Assembly: GCF_016811235.1 (NCBI RefSeq)
Contig: NZ_JAFBID010000032.1
Coordinates: 1-61,420 of the forward strand
Direction: 5' to 3'
Length of the DNA: 61,420 nucleotides
Origin: Microvirga arabica
Lineage (GTDB): Bacteria; Pseudomonadota; Alphaproteobacteria; Rhizobiales; Beijerinckiaceae
In this document: positions 53,585-61,420 of the stretch, piece by piece
Layout of the letters: every line of letters begins with the position of its first letter
How positions within the stretch are numbered: position 1 is the first letter of the stretch
Notes under the pieces: generated by a model
The model's input: only the letters and a program-made list of their open reading frames with translations
What the model was told of the DNA's origin: nothing
Databases searched by the model: none
Program-made: the position numbers and the translations under genes

Positions 53585-54481
53585 ATGAGCATGACAGCCC
53601 CCATCCGTTCCGTTCTCGTCACCGGCGCCGGAGGCAACCTTGGCCGGAAGCTGATCGCTGACCTCCTCAGGCGGGAGTGGTGCGAGCGGGTTGTGGCGCT
53701 CGACCGGACGCTTCCTGCAACGGGCAGCGAAGGCCCGGCCAAGGTACAATGGGTTGAGGGTGACCTCGCAACACCCACGGGCCCAAGTCTTCGCGGCGCT
53801 TTGGCCGGGATTGATGCCGTGGTTCATTTCGCAGCCCAGAATCCTTACCCTGATGCGCCCTGGAGTGATGCCAGTGCGTCCTTCGACATGACGCTCAATA
53901 TGTTGGCAGCCGCCGCTCAGGCGGGCACGCGCCGCGTCGTGTTCGCCTCGTCGAACCATGTGATGGGCCAGTACAAGGACCCGCCCTTGTGCGATGGTCT
54001 GACCGCAGGTGCTCTGACAACGGTCTTGCCGCCAGGTCCGGGAACGCGCTGGTTCAACGGCCGTGAAATGGTGCAGGGCTTCGCCTACGCAGCGTCGAAA
54101 CTGATGGGTGAGAGAGCCTGTCTCGCCGAGGCGCATCGCTCGGGAGGCGCCCTGACCAGTGTGTGCGTTCGGATTGGCTGGTGCCAGCCGGGGGAGAACA
54201 GGCCGGAGACGATCAACACATCTGGCCTGCCCGGCGCGGAGGAAAGCACAGGTCCTGACACCGAACGCGACCTGCGGTGGTTTCGCAACATGTGGCTCTC
54301 AAACCGGGACTTCGTGGCCGTGATCGAGCGGGCGCTTCTCTCGGAGGAGGAAACCTGGCCGCAGCCCGGCATCGTGGTCAACGGCATGTCGGCTAACCGG
54401 AACATGCCGTGGGACATCGAAACTACCCGGCAGCTCATCGGCTACGAGCCGCAGGACGATGTCTGGGAGCACATCGCCTAA
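53585..54481 (+). CDS. NAD-dependent epimerase/dehydratase family protein, uronate dehydrogenase-like
   Basis: A 298-residue extended SDR. Nucleotide motif VLVTGAGGNLGRKL (14-20 core), VVHFAAQNPYPDAPW, then ASSNHVMGQYKD, which recalls the SSNH-V-GFY stretch of uronate dehydrogenase, and the catalytic pair Y168, K172 in FAYAASKLMGE. It is about 30 residues longer than typical uronate dehydrogenases. Divergent from the TRAP operon and followed after 50 bases by an RraA-like gene. It may oxidise a sugar or sugar acid brought in by the TRAP system. Confidence 0.82.
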   Translation: MSMTAPIRSVLVTGAGGNLGRKLIADLLRREWCERVVALDRTLPATGSEGPAKVQWVEGDLATPTGPSLRGALAGIDAVVHFAAQNPYPDAPWSDASASFDMTLNMLAAAAQAGTRRVVFASSNHVMGQYKDPPLCDGLTAGALTTVLPPGPGTRWFNGREMVQGFAYAASKLMGERACLAEAHRSGGALTSVCVRIGWCQPGENRPETINTSGLPGAEESTGPDTERDLRWFRNMWLSNRDFVAVIERALLSEEETWPQPGIVVNGMSANRNMPWDIETTRQLIGYEPQDDVWEHIA

Positions 54482-54531
54482 GGCCGTGATCGCCTTTCGA
54501 GGACAACACATTGACGTAGGAAAGCTTGGAA

Positions 54532-55236
54532 ATGGAACAGGTGCTGTCTTCCGAAGTCTTTGCTGCCCTTACGGCTGTTGATACGCCGACAGTGTGCAAC
54601 GCCATCGAGCTGGTCTTGGGTCGCCGGACGGCGGAAGGCTTCACGACCCAGCCGGTTCTCGCCGCCCATCCCAATCTGCCCGCCATCGTGGGCTACGCCC
54701 GCACGGGGCTGATCCGTAGCTCGCAGCCAAGTGAAGACTCACCTGAGACCCTGAGGGCTCGCCGTATCGCCTACTATAGGTATGTCGCAGCTCATCCCGG
54801 TCCTGCCGTCGTCGTTCTGCAGGATATTGATCCCCATCCTGGACTTGGCTCATTCTGGGGTGAGGTCAACGTGGCGATCCATAAGGGACTGGGAGCTCGG
54901 GGCGTTCTGACCAACGGCTCGATGCGCGACCTCGGCGCCGTCGACCCCGGGTTTCAGATCCTGGCCGGCTCGCTCAGCCCGAGCCATGCCTTTGTCCGAA
55001 TCGAGGAGTTTGAGTGTCCGGTGGAGGTCTTCGGGTTGAGGGTTAAACCCAACGATCTCGTTCACGCCGACCGCCATGGCGCTGTCACCATCGACCCTGA
55101 GATCGCCCATGAACTTCCTCGTGCCATCGATCTCGTGATGCGAAAGGAAGCTCCGATCTTGAGAGCTGCCCGCAGTCCAGGTTTTACTGTGGAGAAGCTG
55201 ATCGAGGCCTGGGGTGAGGCGGAGGACACCCATTAA
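54532..55236 (+). CDS. RraA-like family protein (HMG aldolase type)
   Basis: A 234-residue protein of the RraA/4-hydroxy-4-methyl-2-oxoglutarate aldolase fold. FWGEVN (G110, E111) and NGSMRDLGAVD (R132, D133) give the metal and pyruvate-enolate site known in the aldolase branch; VHADRHGAVTIDPEI is typical near the end. ATG 54532 has AGGAA eight bases before. With the aldolase residues present, it is more likely a retro-aldolase or oxaloacetate-decarboxylase-like enzyme than a regulator of RNase E. Probably in one operon with the SDR gene. Confidence 0.85.
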   Translation: MEQVLSSEVFAALTAVDTPTVCNAIELVLGRRTAEGFTTQPVLAAHPNLPAIVGYARTGLIRSSQPSEDSPETLRARRIAYYRYVAAHPGPAVVVLQDIDPHPGLGSFWGEVNVAIHKGLGARGVLTNGSMRDLGAVDPGFQILAGSLSPSHAFVRIEEFECPVEVFGLRVKPNDLVHADRHGAVTIDPEIAHELPRAIDLVMRKEAPILRAARSPGFTVEKLIEAWGEAEDTH

Positions 55237-55261
55237 CGCGCTTGGTGGTTCAACCTGTGCG

Positions 55262-55369
55262 GCCAGGATTCTAAGCTAAGCCGCGCCTGCCAGCTAAGTC
55301 ATTGAAACCGCGTGCCTTCCTGCTGCACGGGATGATCATGTGTAGCACCTTTGTGTGACACCCCGCAAG
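55262..55369 (+). repeat. diverged direct repeat, right copy
   Basis: Same orientation as the copy at 2402-2509, roughly 87% alike by eye. The block TGTAGCACCTTTGTGTGACA with its imperfect palindrome is unchanged (55341-55360). A short frame (GTG 55355, about 100 codons to 55660) starts within it and begins TPRKSSRGRPPIEP; no family recognised. No recombinase gene follows this copy. Confidence 0.65.
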
Positions 55370-55774
55370 TCAAGCCGTGGCAGGCCGCCAATCGAGCCTG
55401 ATGCTAGGATCGAAACTCTGGCGCGGTCAGCCGGTCTGACCCGTTACCCGCTCCAGCCATGCCACCCAACCCCTTTCGCGCGGGTCAGACCTGATGGTGA
55501 TCCAGAGCCTCTCGATGGGCGATTTGGATGGGAGCGTCATTTCATATTCAAATACCAGAAAAGTTGCCTGCATCCTCAGTTGAGACTTGGGGCCATTGCG
55601 CCCTGGCCAGCCCTTCGTTTCATTTTGAATGGGAACCAGACAGCCTCCTTCCCTACATAAAGGGCATCGTCGAGCAAGGAAACCGATCAGGAGCTCCATC
55701 ACACGCCTGAACGAATACTCTTCTCCCCGGAATTCACATCTACTCCTGCGTGCATTTGACTCATCCTCGAATGA
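55370..55774. other. no confident gene between the repeat and imuA
   Basis: The stretch holds a minus-strand frame (ending 55427) with ELLIGFLARRCPLCREGGCLVP, a zinc-ribbon-like CPLC...C piece that may be a remnant of an element-associated protein. Its possible starts fall in or near the SOS box, so I do not call it a gene. It also holds the tail of the short plus-strand frame from the repeat. Confidence 0.35.
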
Positions 55775-55789
55775 GAACATAATAGGAAC
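55775..55789. promoter_or_regulatory. LexA (SOS) box before imuA
   Basis: GAAC-ATAATAG-GAAC, an exact GAAC-N7-GAAC alphaproteobacterial LexA site, 37 bases upstream of the imuA ATG. It explains damage induction of the imuA-imuB-dnaE2 operon. Confidence 0.85.
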
Positions 55790-55825
55790 ATCGTCAACAA
55801 CAGATTTGGTTTCGGCACGGATTCC

Positions 55826-56578
55826 ATGAACCCCGGGCAACAGGATAGGCTTGCCGATTTGAGGCTCCAGATTGCTCGGTACGAGGGCGGGTCACAGAAG
55901 ACCAAGCCTCTGCCTTTCGGTCTTCGCGCCCTCGATGATCACCTGCCAGGCGGCGGCCTCGCCCGGGGTGCCCTGCACGAGATGATCGAGGCGGGCCTCG
56001 CCTCTGAGTTCGCCGGCAGTACCACGCTCTTCACCGCGGGAATCGCGGCCCGCCTCAAGGGGCCTGTGCTCTGGTGCCTGACACGCCGGGACCTGTTCGC
56101 TCCAGGCCTCCTACGCGCCGGCTTGCATCCCGATCGCGTCATCTATGCCGAGGCCAATCGCGAACGCGAGATCCTGCCGCTGATCGAGGAGGGCCTGCGC
56201 GAGAAGGGACTGGCCGCCGTCGTCGGCGAGGTCACGCGCATGAGCCTCATCGCCTCGCGCCGTCTGCAACTAGCGGCTGAAGCCACGGGCGTGACCGCTC
56301 TCGTCATCCGGCGCTGGTGGACCTTGGCCGAGAAGGACCTGGTCCATCTGCCGACGGCCGCGGTGACCCGCTGGCGCATCGCCCCCACCCCCTCCGAACT
56401 CATGCCGGCTCCCGGTCTCGGGCGGGAGCGCTGGCACGTCGAACTCCTGCGCTGCCGAGGCGCCGAACCCCGTACCTGGATCCTGGAGGCCTGCGATGCG
56501 AAGGGTTGTCTCGCTCTACCTGCCGACCTGGCCGACCGATCGGATCAGGCGGCGGACCGGCGAGCCGCCGCGTCATGA
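55826..56578 (+). CDS. imuA: ImuA, mutagenesis cassette RecA-like protein
   Basis: A 250-residue protein of the RecA/SulA-like ImuA family: LPFGLRALDDHLPGGGLARGALHEMIEAG near the N-terminus, then GPVLWCLTRRDLFAPGLLRAGL, LIEEGLREKGLAAVVGEV and SRRLQLAAEATGVTALVIRRW. It works with ImuB and DnaE2 in damage-induced mutagenesis. First gene after the LexA box; its last 83 bases overlap imuB, so expression is coupled. Confidence 0.92.
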   Translation: MNPGQQDRLADLRLQIARYEGGSQKTKPLPFGLRALDDHLPGGGLARGALHEMIEAGLASEFAGSTTLFTAGIAARLKGPVLWCLTRRDLFAPGLLRAGLHPDRVIYAEANREREILPLIEEGLREKGLAAVVGEVTRMSLIASRRLQLAAEATGVTALVIRRWWTLAEKDLVHLPTAAVTRWRIAPTPSELMPAPGLGRERWHVELLRCRGAEPRTWILEACDAKGCLALPADLADRSDQAADRRAAAS

Positions 56579-57998
56579 GCCGCTCTTGACCGTGCACACG
56601 GTCGGATCGCGCCGTGTCATCCGCGCGGCCTGTGCCGCCGCGCAGGAGGCAGGCCTGCATGTGGGCATGGCGCTGGCCCAGGCACAGGCCCTGGTGCCGA
56701 ACCTGCACGTGGCCGAAGCAGCCGCGGACGAGGACGAGGCCTCGCTACGGGAACTCGCGCGGTGGGCCATCGGCTACTCGCCCGTGGTGGCGCTCGATCC
56801 GCCGGACGGGCTGTGGATCGACATCGCCGGCGTGGCGCATCTCTTCGGCAGCGAGGAGGAACTGCTCAGCGACCTGACCAGCCGCCTGACGCGCCAGGGC
56901 CTTGCCGCCAAAGCGGCTGTCGCCGATGCCCCGGGAGCCGCCTGGGCTGTGGCCCGCTACGGCGCGGGCGGCGTCGTGCCGACAGGTCGGATGGTCGATG
57001 CCGTGGCGACCCTGTCGATCCGTGCCCTGAGGATCGCTCCCGACAAGCTCAATGCCTTGCACCGGCTCGGCATCGAGCGGATCGGACAGCTCGCCGCCAT
57101 GCCGCGCGCGCCGTTGGTCCGGCGGTTCGGCTGCGACGTCGCCCTGCGGCTCGATCAGGCCCTGGGCCATGCCTTTGAGCCGATCATGCCGCTGATCCCC
57201 AAGGAAGCCCCGGTGGCATCCCGTGCCTTCGCGGAGCCGGTCGCCCGGCTCGAGGATCTCAAGGGCGTGCTGCTGCGGCTTGCCAAGGATCTGTGCCGGC
57301 AACTGGACCGCCGTGGCGAAGGCGTACGCCGTCTCGACCTCATTTTCCAGCGTGTCGATCAGAAGAGCGCCTGCCTGCGGGTCGGCACCGCCAGGGCCAA
57401 CAGGGACGCGGCCCATCTGGCCAGGCTCTTCGACGAGCGGCTGCAAACCATCGACCCCGGCTTCGGCATCGAGGAGATGGTGCTGGTCGCGAGCAAGGTC
57501 GAGCCTCTGAGCGAGACGCAGATCCATGCTCGCAGCCTTGGGGAAGAGGATATCGGAGAAGCGGACATGGGTCCGCTCGTCGACCGGCTCGGCGCCCGCA
57601 TCGGCATGCGGCGCGTCTATCGCCTTGCGCCCGTCCAGAGCCTCGTGCCTGAACGCATGGCGCGCCGGATCCCTGCCCTTGCACCGCCGACCGGCTCCGT
57701 CTGGCCGGAGAACCTGCCACGCCCCACGCGCCTGCTCGATCCGCCGGAGCCCGTGGTGGCGACCGCCCTGCTGCCCGATCATCCGCCAGCCTTCTTCGTC
57801 TGGCGCAAGGTCCGCCACAAGGTCGCCAAGGCCGACGGGCCGGAACGCATCACGCCGGAATGGTGGAACGGCGACAAGAGCTCGTTCGCCCGCGACTATT
57901 ACCGCGTCGAGACCGAACAGGGCGGACGCTTCTGGATCTTCCGCGATGCCCCTACCGCCGAGGGCGGACGCTGGTGGATGCATGGGTTCTTCTCGTGA
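56496..57998 (+). CDS. imuB: ImuB, Y-family polymerase-like protein
   Basis: A 500-residue protein. The N-terminus RRVVSLYLPTWPTDRIRRR lacks the acidic residues of active Y-family polymerases, as known for ImuB. GMALAQAQALVPNLHV, PPDGLWIDIAGVAHLFGSEEELL and LHRLGIERIGQLAAMPRAPLVRRFG follow the palm and helix-hairpin parts. The C-terminus with FWIFRDAPTAEGGRWWMHGFFS is typical. ImuB recruits DnaE2 to the beta clamp. Overlaps imuA, and dnaE2 follows after 18 bases. Confidence 0.94.
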   Translation: MRRVVSLYLPTWPTDRIRRRTGEPPRHEPLLTVHTVGSRRVIRAACAAAQEAGLHVGMALAQAQALVPNLHVAEAAADEDEASLRELARWAIGYSPVVALDPPDGLWIDIAGVAHLFGSEEELLSDLTSRLTRQGLAAKAAVADAPGAAWAVARYGAGGVVPTGRMVDAVATLSIRALRIAPDKLNALHRLGIERIGQLAAMPRAPLVRRFGCDVALRLDQALGHAFEPIMPLIPKEAPVASRAFAEPVARLEDLKGVLLRLAKDLCRQLDRRGEGVRRLDLIFQRVDQKSACLRVGTARANRDAAHLARLFDERLQTIDPGFGIEEMVLVASKVEPLSETQIHARSLGEEDIGEADMGPLVDRLGARIGMRRVYRLAPVQSLVPERMARRIPALAPPTGSVWPENLPRPTRLLDPPEPVVATALLPDHPPAFFVWRKVRHKVAKADGPERITPEWWNGDKSSFARDYYRVETEQGGRFWIFRDAPTAEGGRWWMHGFFS

Positions 57999-58016
57999 CA
58001 GACGATCGTCGCTCCC

Positions 58017-61000
58017 ATGTATGCTGAGCTCCAGGTCACGACCCACTTCTCGTTCCTGCGCGGCGCTTCGAGCCCGCAGGAACTGTTCGAGCAGGCGAAG
58101 CTCCTCGGCATCACGGCATTAGGCATCACCGACCGCAACTCTCTGGCCGGGATCGTGCGCGCCTACGAGGCGTCGCGTGAGACGGGCGTCCGCCTTGTCG
58201 TCGGTTGCCGGCTCGATCTCACCGATGGCACGTCCCTTCTCGTCTACCCGATCGACCGCGCGGCCTATTCGCGCCTGTGCAGGCTGCTCAGCCTCGGCAA
58301 GAGCCGCGGCGGCAAGGGCAAGTGCCATCTCGTGTGGGATGATGTGGTGGCCTGGAACGAGGGGATGCTGGCGATCCTCCTGGGCGATGAAGCGAACGAA
58401 GACCTCGGCCGGAACCTCACGCGGCTCAGGCAGACCTTCGGCAACCGCGCCTATATGGCCCTGATCCGGCGCTTCGCGCCCAACGAGCACCTGCGGCTTC
58501 ATGCCATCGAGCAGGCGGCGCAGATGGCCCGGGTGCCGACCATCGCCATGGGCGACGTGCTCTATCACCACCCGAACCGCCGCCGCCTGCAGGATGTGGT
58601 CTCCTGCATCCGCGAAGGCTGCACCATCGATGAACCGGGCTATCGACTGGAGCGTCATGCCGACCGCTATCTTAAGGATCCACTTGAGATGGAGCGCCTC
58701 TTCGAGCGGCACCTGGAAGCGTTCCGGCGCGTGCGGGAAGTCCTCGACCGCTGCACCTTCTCGCTCGACGAGCTGCGCTACCAGTACCCGAGCGAGACGG
58801 GACCTGGCGAGACGGCGCAGGAGAAGCTGGAACGGCTGACCTGGGAGGGAGCCCGCCATCGTTACCCCGAGGGCATCCCCGACGTCGTCGCTGCCACCTG
58901 CCGGCATGAGTTGCGGCTGATTGAGGAACTGGGCTACGCCCCCTACTTCCTCACCGTGCATGCCATCGTGTCGTTCGCTAAATCGCGTGGCATCCTGTGC
59001 CAGGGGCGTGGCTCGGCCGCGAACTCTGCCGTCTGCTTCGTCCTCGGCATCACCTCGATCAACCCGACCGAGCACGATCTGCTCTTCGAGCGATTCGTCT
59101 CCCAGGAGCGGCGCGAGCCGCCAGACATCGACGTCGACTTCGAGCACGAGCGCCGCGAGGAGGTGATCCAATGGATCTATGAAACCTACGGCCACCATCG
59201 CGCCGCCCTCACCGCGGTCGTCTCCTGCTACCGGGCCCGCGGCGCCGTGCGCGAGGTCGGCAAGGCGCTCGGCGTGCCCGAAGACGTCACTGCGGGACTG
59301 GCCGGTCTCGTCTGGGGCTGGGGCAATGACGGTGTGTCGGACAAGGAAGCCAAGGAGCTCAATCTCAACCTCGACGATCCGCGCCTTCGCATGACGCTGG
59401 AGCTCGCCTCCGAGCTTATCGGGGCGCCGCGCCACCTTTCCCAGCACCCGGGTGGCTTCGTGCTCACCCAGGACCGGCTCGACGAACTCGTGCCGATCGA
59501 GCCGGCCGCGATGGAGAACCGACAGGTGATCGAGTGGGACAAGAACGACATCGACACGCTGAAGTTCATGAAGGTCGATGTGCTGGGACTTGGCATGTTG
59601 GGCTGCATGCGCCGTGCTTTCGACCTCCTGCGTGAGCACAAGGGAGAGGATTACGACATCGCCGCGATCCCGGGCGAGGACGAGGCGACCTACGCCATGA
59701 TCCGCAAGGCCGATACGGTGGGCACATTCCAGATCGAGAGCCGGGCCCAGATGGCGATGCTGCCACGGCTGAAGCCGAGGACCTTCTACGACATCGTCAT
59801 CCAGGTGGCGATCGTGCGGCCCGGCCCGATCCAGGGCGACATGGTGCATCCCTATCTGCGCCGCCGGGAAAAGCGTGAGGAGGTCGAATATCCACGGCCG
59901 GAGCTCAGGCGCGTGCTGGAGAAGACGCTCGGCGTGCCGCTCTTTCAGGAGCAGGCCATGCGGGTGGCGATCGAATGCGCCGGTTTCACGCCGTCCGAAG
60001 CCGACCAACTCCGGCGCGCCATGGCGACCTTCAAGTTCACGGCTGGAGTGTCCAGATTCCGTGAGAAGCTGATCACGGGCATGGTGGCCCGCGGCTACGA
60101 CGCAGGCTTCGCCGAGCGCACCTTCAAGCAGCTTGAGGGCTTCGGCTCCTATGGCTTTCCGGAAAGCCATGCGGCGAGCTTCGCCAAGATCGCCTATGCG
60201 TCCTCGTGGATGAAGTGCCATCATCCGGACGTGTTCTGCTGCGCGATCCTCAACGCGCAGCCCATGGGCTTCTATGCACCCGCCCAACTGGTACAGGATG
60301 CGCAGGCTCACGGGATCGAGGTGCGGCCCGTCGACATCAATCATTCCCGTTGGGACTGCACCCTGGAGCCGACCCGAAGCCCTCGGCACTTCGCCGTCCG
60401 CCTCGGACTCAAGATGGTGCATGGTCTTGCCAATGCGGATGGCGGCCTGATCCCGATCGTCCGTGCCGAGCAGCCGTTCGCCTCCATCGAGGATCTCTGG
60501 CGGCGCGCTGGAGTCTCGGTGAAAGCGCTCAAGAACCTGGCTGAGGCTGACGCCTTCGGCTCTCTTGGCGTCAATCGACGCGATGCGCTCTGGACCATCG
60601 AGGGCCTCTCGGATGAGGTGATGCCGCTGTTTGCCGCCGCCGACGAGCGGGATCGGATGATCAGGCCCGAACTGGTTGAGCCGGAAGTCAAACTCGTCCC
60701 GATGACCGAAGGCCGGGAGGTCGTCGAGGACTATCGCTCGAAGGGCCTGACCTTGCGCCGGCATCCCGTCACGTTCCTGAGACAGGAGTTGACCGAGCGC
60801 CGGATCAGTTCCTGCGGGGATCTGCACCGCGCCCGGGACGGGCAGCGGGTGACGGTGGCAGGTCTTGTTCTGGTGCGGCAGAAGCCGGGCTCGGCCAAGG
60901 GAGTTACCTTCATGACCATCGAGGACGAGACTGATGTCGCCAATCTAGTGATCTGGTCGGCTGTGTTCGAGAAGCACCGGCGCCTGATCCTGTCCTCGGG

Positions 61001-61271
61001 GATGATCGGCTGCCGGGGTCGGCTTCAGCGCGAAGGCGGTGTTACCCATCTCATTGCCGAACATTTCCTTGATTTGTCAGATCTACTGCGCTCAGTCGGC
61101 GATCGAGACGAGCCCTTACTCCTGAGACATGGTCGTGGAGATGAAGCCAAAGCTGGAACGCACGAATCGTTGCGCATAGCGTCCCGAGAGACTCCCGAAG
61201 AGGCCGCGCCTAACCTATCGGAGAACTGTGAGGCTCCGGTAATTAGGGTTGCAACGCGGGATTTTCGCTAA
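58017..61271 (+). CDS. dnaE2: error-prone DNA polymerase DnaE2 (ImuC)
   Basis: A 1084-residue C-family polymerase alpha subunit of the DnaE2 branch. N-terminal PHP domain ([38 protein letters not shown]). The palm has the catalytic PDIDVDF (369-375; acidic D372 and D374). [40 protein letters not shown] and [28 protein letters not shown] are typical, with an OB fold near 945-1020. Length is normal. It does the mutagenic bypass synthesis with ImuA and ImuB. The ATG at 58017 gives the usual start MYAELQ. Confidence 0.96.
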   Translation: MYAELQVTTHFSFLRGASSPQELFEQAKLLGITALGITDRNSLAGIVRAYEASRETGVRLVVGCRLDLTDGTSLLVYPIDRAAYSRLCRLLSLGKSRGGKGKCHLVWDDVVAWNEGMLAILLGDEANEDLGRNLTRLRQTFGNRAYMALIRRFAPNEHLRLHAIEQAAQMARVPTIAMGDVLYHHPNRRRLQDVVSCIREGCTIDEPGYRLERHADRYLKDPLEMERLFERHLEAFRRVREVLDRCTFSLDELRYQYPSETGPGETAQEKLERLTWEGARHRYPEGIPDVVAATCRHELRLIEELGYAPYFLTVHAIVSFAKSRGILCQGRGSAANSAVCFVLGITSINPTEHDLLFERFVSQERREPPDIDVDFEHERREEVIQWIYETYGHHRAALTAVVSCYRARGAVREVGKALGVPEDVTAGLAGLVWGWGNDGVSDKEAKELNLNLDDPRLRMTLELASELIGAPRHLSQHPGGFVLTQDRLDELVPIEPAAMENRQVIEWDKNDIDTLKFMKVDVLGLGMLGCMRRAFDLLREHKGEDYDIAAIPGEDEATYAMIRKADTVGTFQIESRAQMAMLPRLKPRTFYDIVIQVAIVRPGPIQGDMVHPYLRRREKREEVEYPRPELRRVLEKTLGVPLFQEQAMRVAIECAGFTPSEADQLRRAMATFKFTAGVSRFREKLITGMVARGYDAGFAERTFKQLEGFGSYGFPESHAASFAKIAYASSWMKCHHPDVFCCAILNAQPMGFYAPAQLVQDAQAHGIEVRPVDINHSRWDCTLEPTRSPRHFAVRLGLKMVHGLANADGGLIPIVRAEQPFASIEDLWRRAGVSVKALKNLAEADAFGSLGVNRRDALWTIEGLSDEVMPLFAAADERDRMIRPELVEPEVKLVPMTEGREVVEDYRSKGLTLRRHPVTFLRQELTERRISSCGDLHRARDGQRVTVAGLVLVRQKPGSAKGVTFMTIEDETDVANLVIWSAVFEKHRRLILSSGMIGCRGRLQREGGVTHLIAEHFLDLSDLLRSVGDRDEPLLLRHGRGDEAKAGTHESLRIASRETPEEAAPNLSENCEAPVIRVATRDFR

Positions 61272-61420
61272 GGGTCATCCACGGAAATTCCTGCCATGTC
61301 AGCAATGTCTGTTATCCCCTCAATCAGCAGACATTCGGTCTATTTCGCAAATGTGCCAGGAGCGGTCGTTCCACATGGTGCCCGATCAGAGCTGTCCGGT
61401 CCCGAGCAAGCTTCGTCTCT

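Noticed and set aside
55427..55840. Minus-strand frame with a CPLC...C zinc-ribbon-like piece
   Set aside because: The starts would lie in imuA or the LexA box; kept only as a possible remnant.
58119..60827. 902-codon minus-strand frame opposite dnaE2
   Set aside because: Antisense shadow; dnaE2 has all motifs on the plus strand.

Overview
The window looks like a chromosomal segment of an alphaproteobacterium of the Rhizobiales (Hyphomicrobiales), possibly near Microvirga, Bosea or Methylobacterium. This rests on gene style and mobile-element types, on an alphaproteobacterial-type SOS box (GAAC-N7-GAAC) before an imuA-imuB-dnaE2 cassette, and on the dense set of TRAP, TTT and ABC uptake systems. 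No rRNA, tRNA or CRISPR array was recognised.

Layout. (1) 1-4.7 kb is a graveyard of mobile DNA: a 23-bp tandem repeat, pieces of IS481- and IS3-type transposases, and a frameshifted tyrosine recombinase. (2) 4.9-11.1 kb is a diffusible-signal-factor (DSF) quorum-sensing module: rpfF (signal synthase) divergent from a coupled pair, a REC-PAS-GGDEF-EAL response regulator and an RpfC-type hybrid sensor kinase. (3) 11.4-13.3 kb is an IS3-family element that has cut off an iron-type alcohol dehydrogenase. (4) 13.7-33.1 kb is a catabolic and uptake region of unknown substrate: three SDR dehydrogenases, a cupin of the 2,4'-dihydroxyacetophenone dioxygenase type, TctABC, a DctPQM TRAP system, a beta-hydroxyacid dehydrogenase, a GntR regulator, a branched-chain-type ABC system whose LivM, LivG and LivF parts are fused in one 838-residue protein, a 3-hydroxyacyl-CoA dehydrogenase-like protein, a BKACE enzyme and an aldo/keto reductase. 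(5) 33.3-55.2 kb reads as a D-apiose/D-apionate regulon: apiose dehydrogenase (ApsD), apionolactonase (ApnL), apionate oxidoisomerase (ApnO), 3-oxo-isoapionate kinase (OiaK) and a RuBisCO-like protein (OiaX or OiaT), with two sugar ABC transporters (one an ATPase-permease fusion), a TRAP transporter, a GntR/FCD regulator, a uronate-dehydrogenase-like SDR and an RraA-like protein. (6) 55.8-61.3 kb is the SOS mutagenesis cassette imuA-imuB-dnaE2.

How the parts work together. Region 5 is tied together by one short operator-like motif, T(C/T)ATACCAG, found before the RLP operon, the GntR gene, both sugar ABC operons and the TRAP operon; the GntR product is the obvious candidate reader. Genes inside these operons often overlap by ATGA. 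Five of the six solute-binding-protein genes in the window are followed by a perfect GC-rich hairpin before the membrane components, which probably sets excess binding protein over transporter. A roughly 100-bp diverged direct repeat lies at 2.4 kb and 55.3 kb, so everything from the recombinase remnant to the RraA gene sits between two related sequences next to mobile-element debris. This suggests an accessory island inserted beside the SOS cassette.
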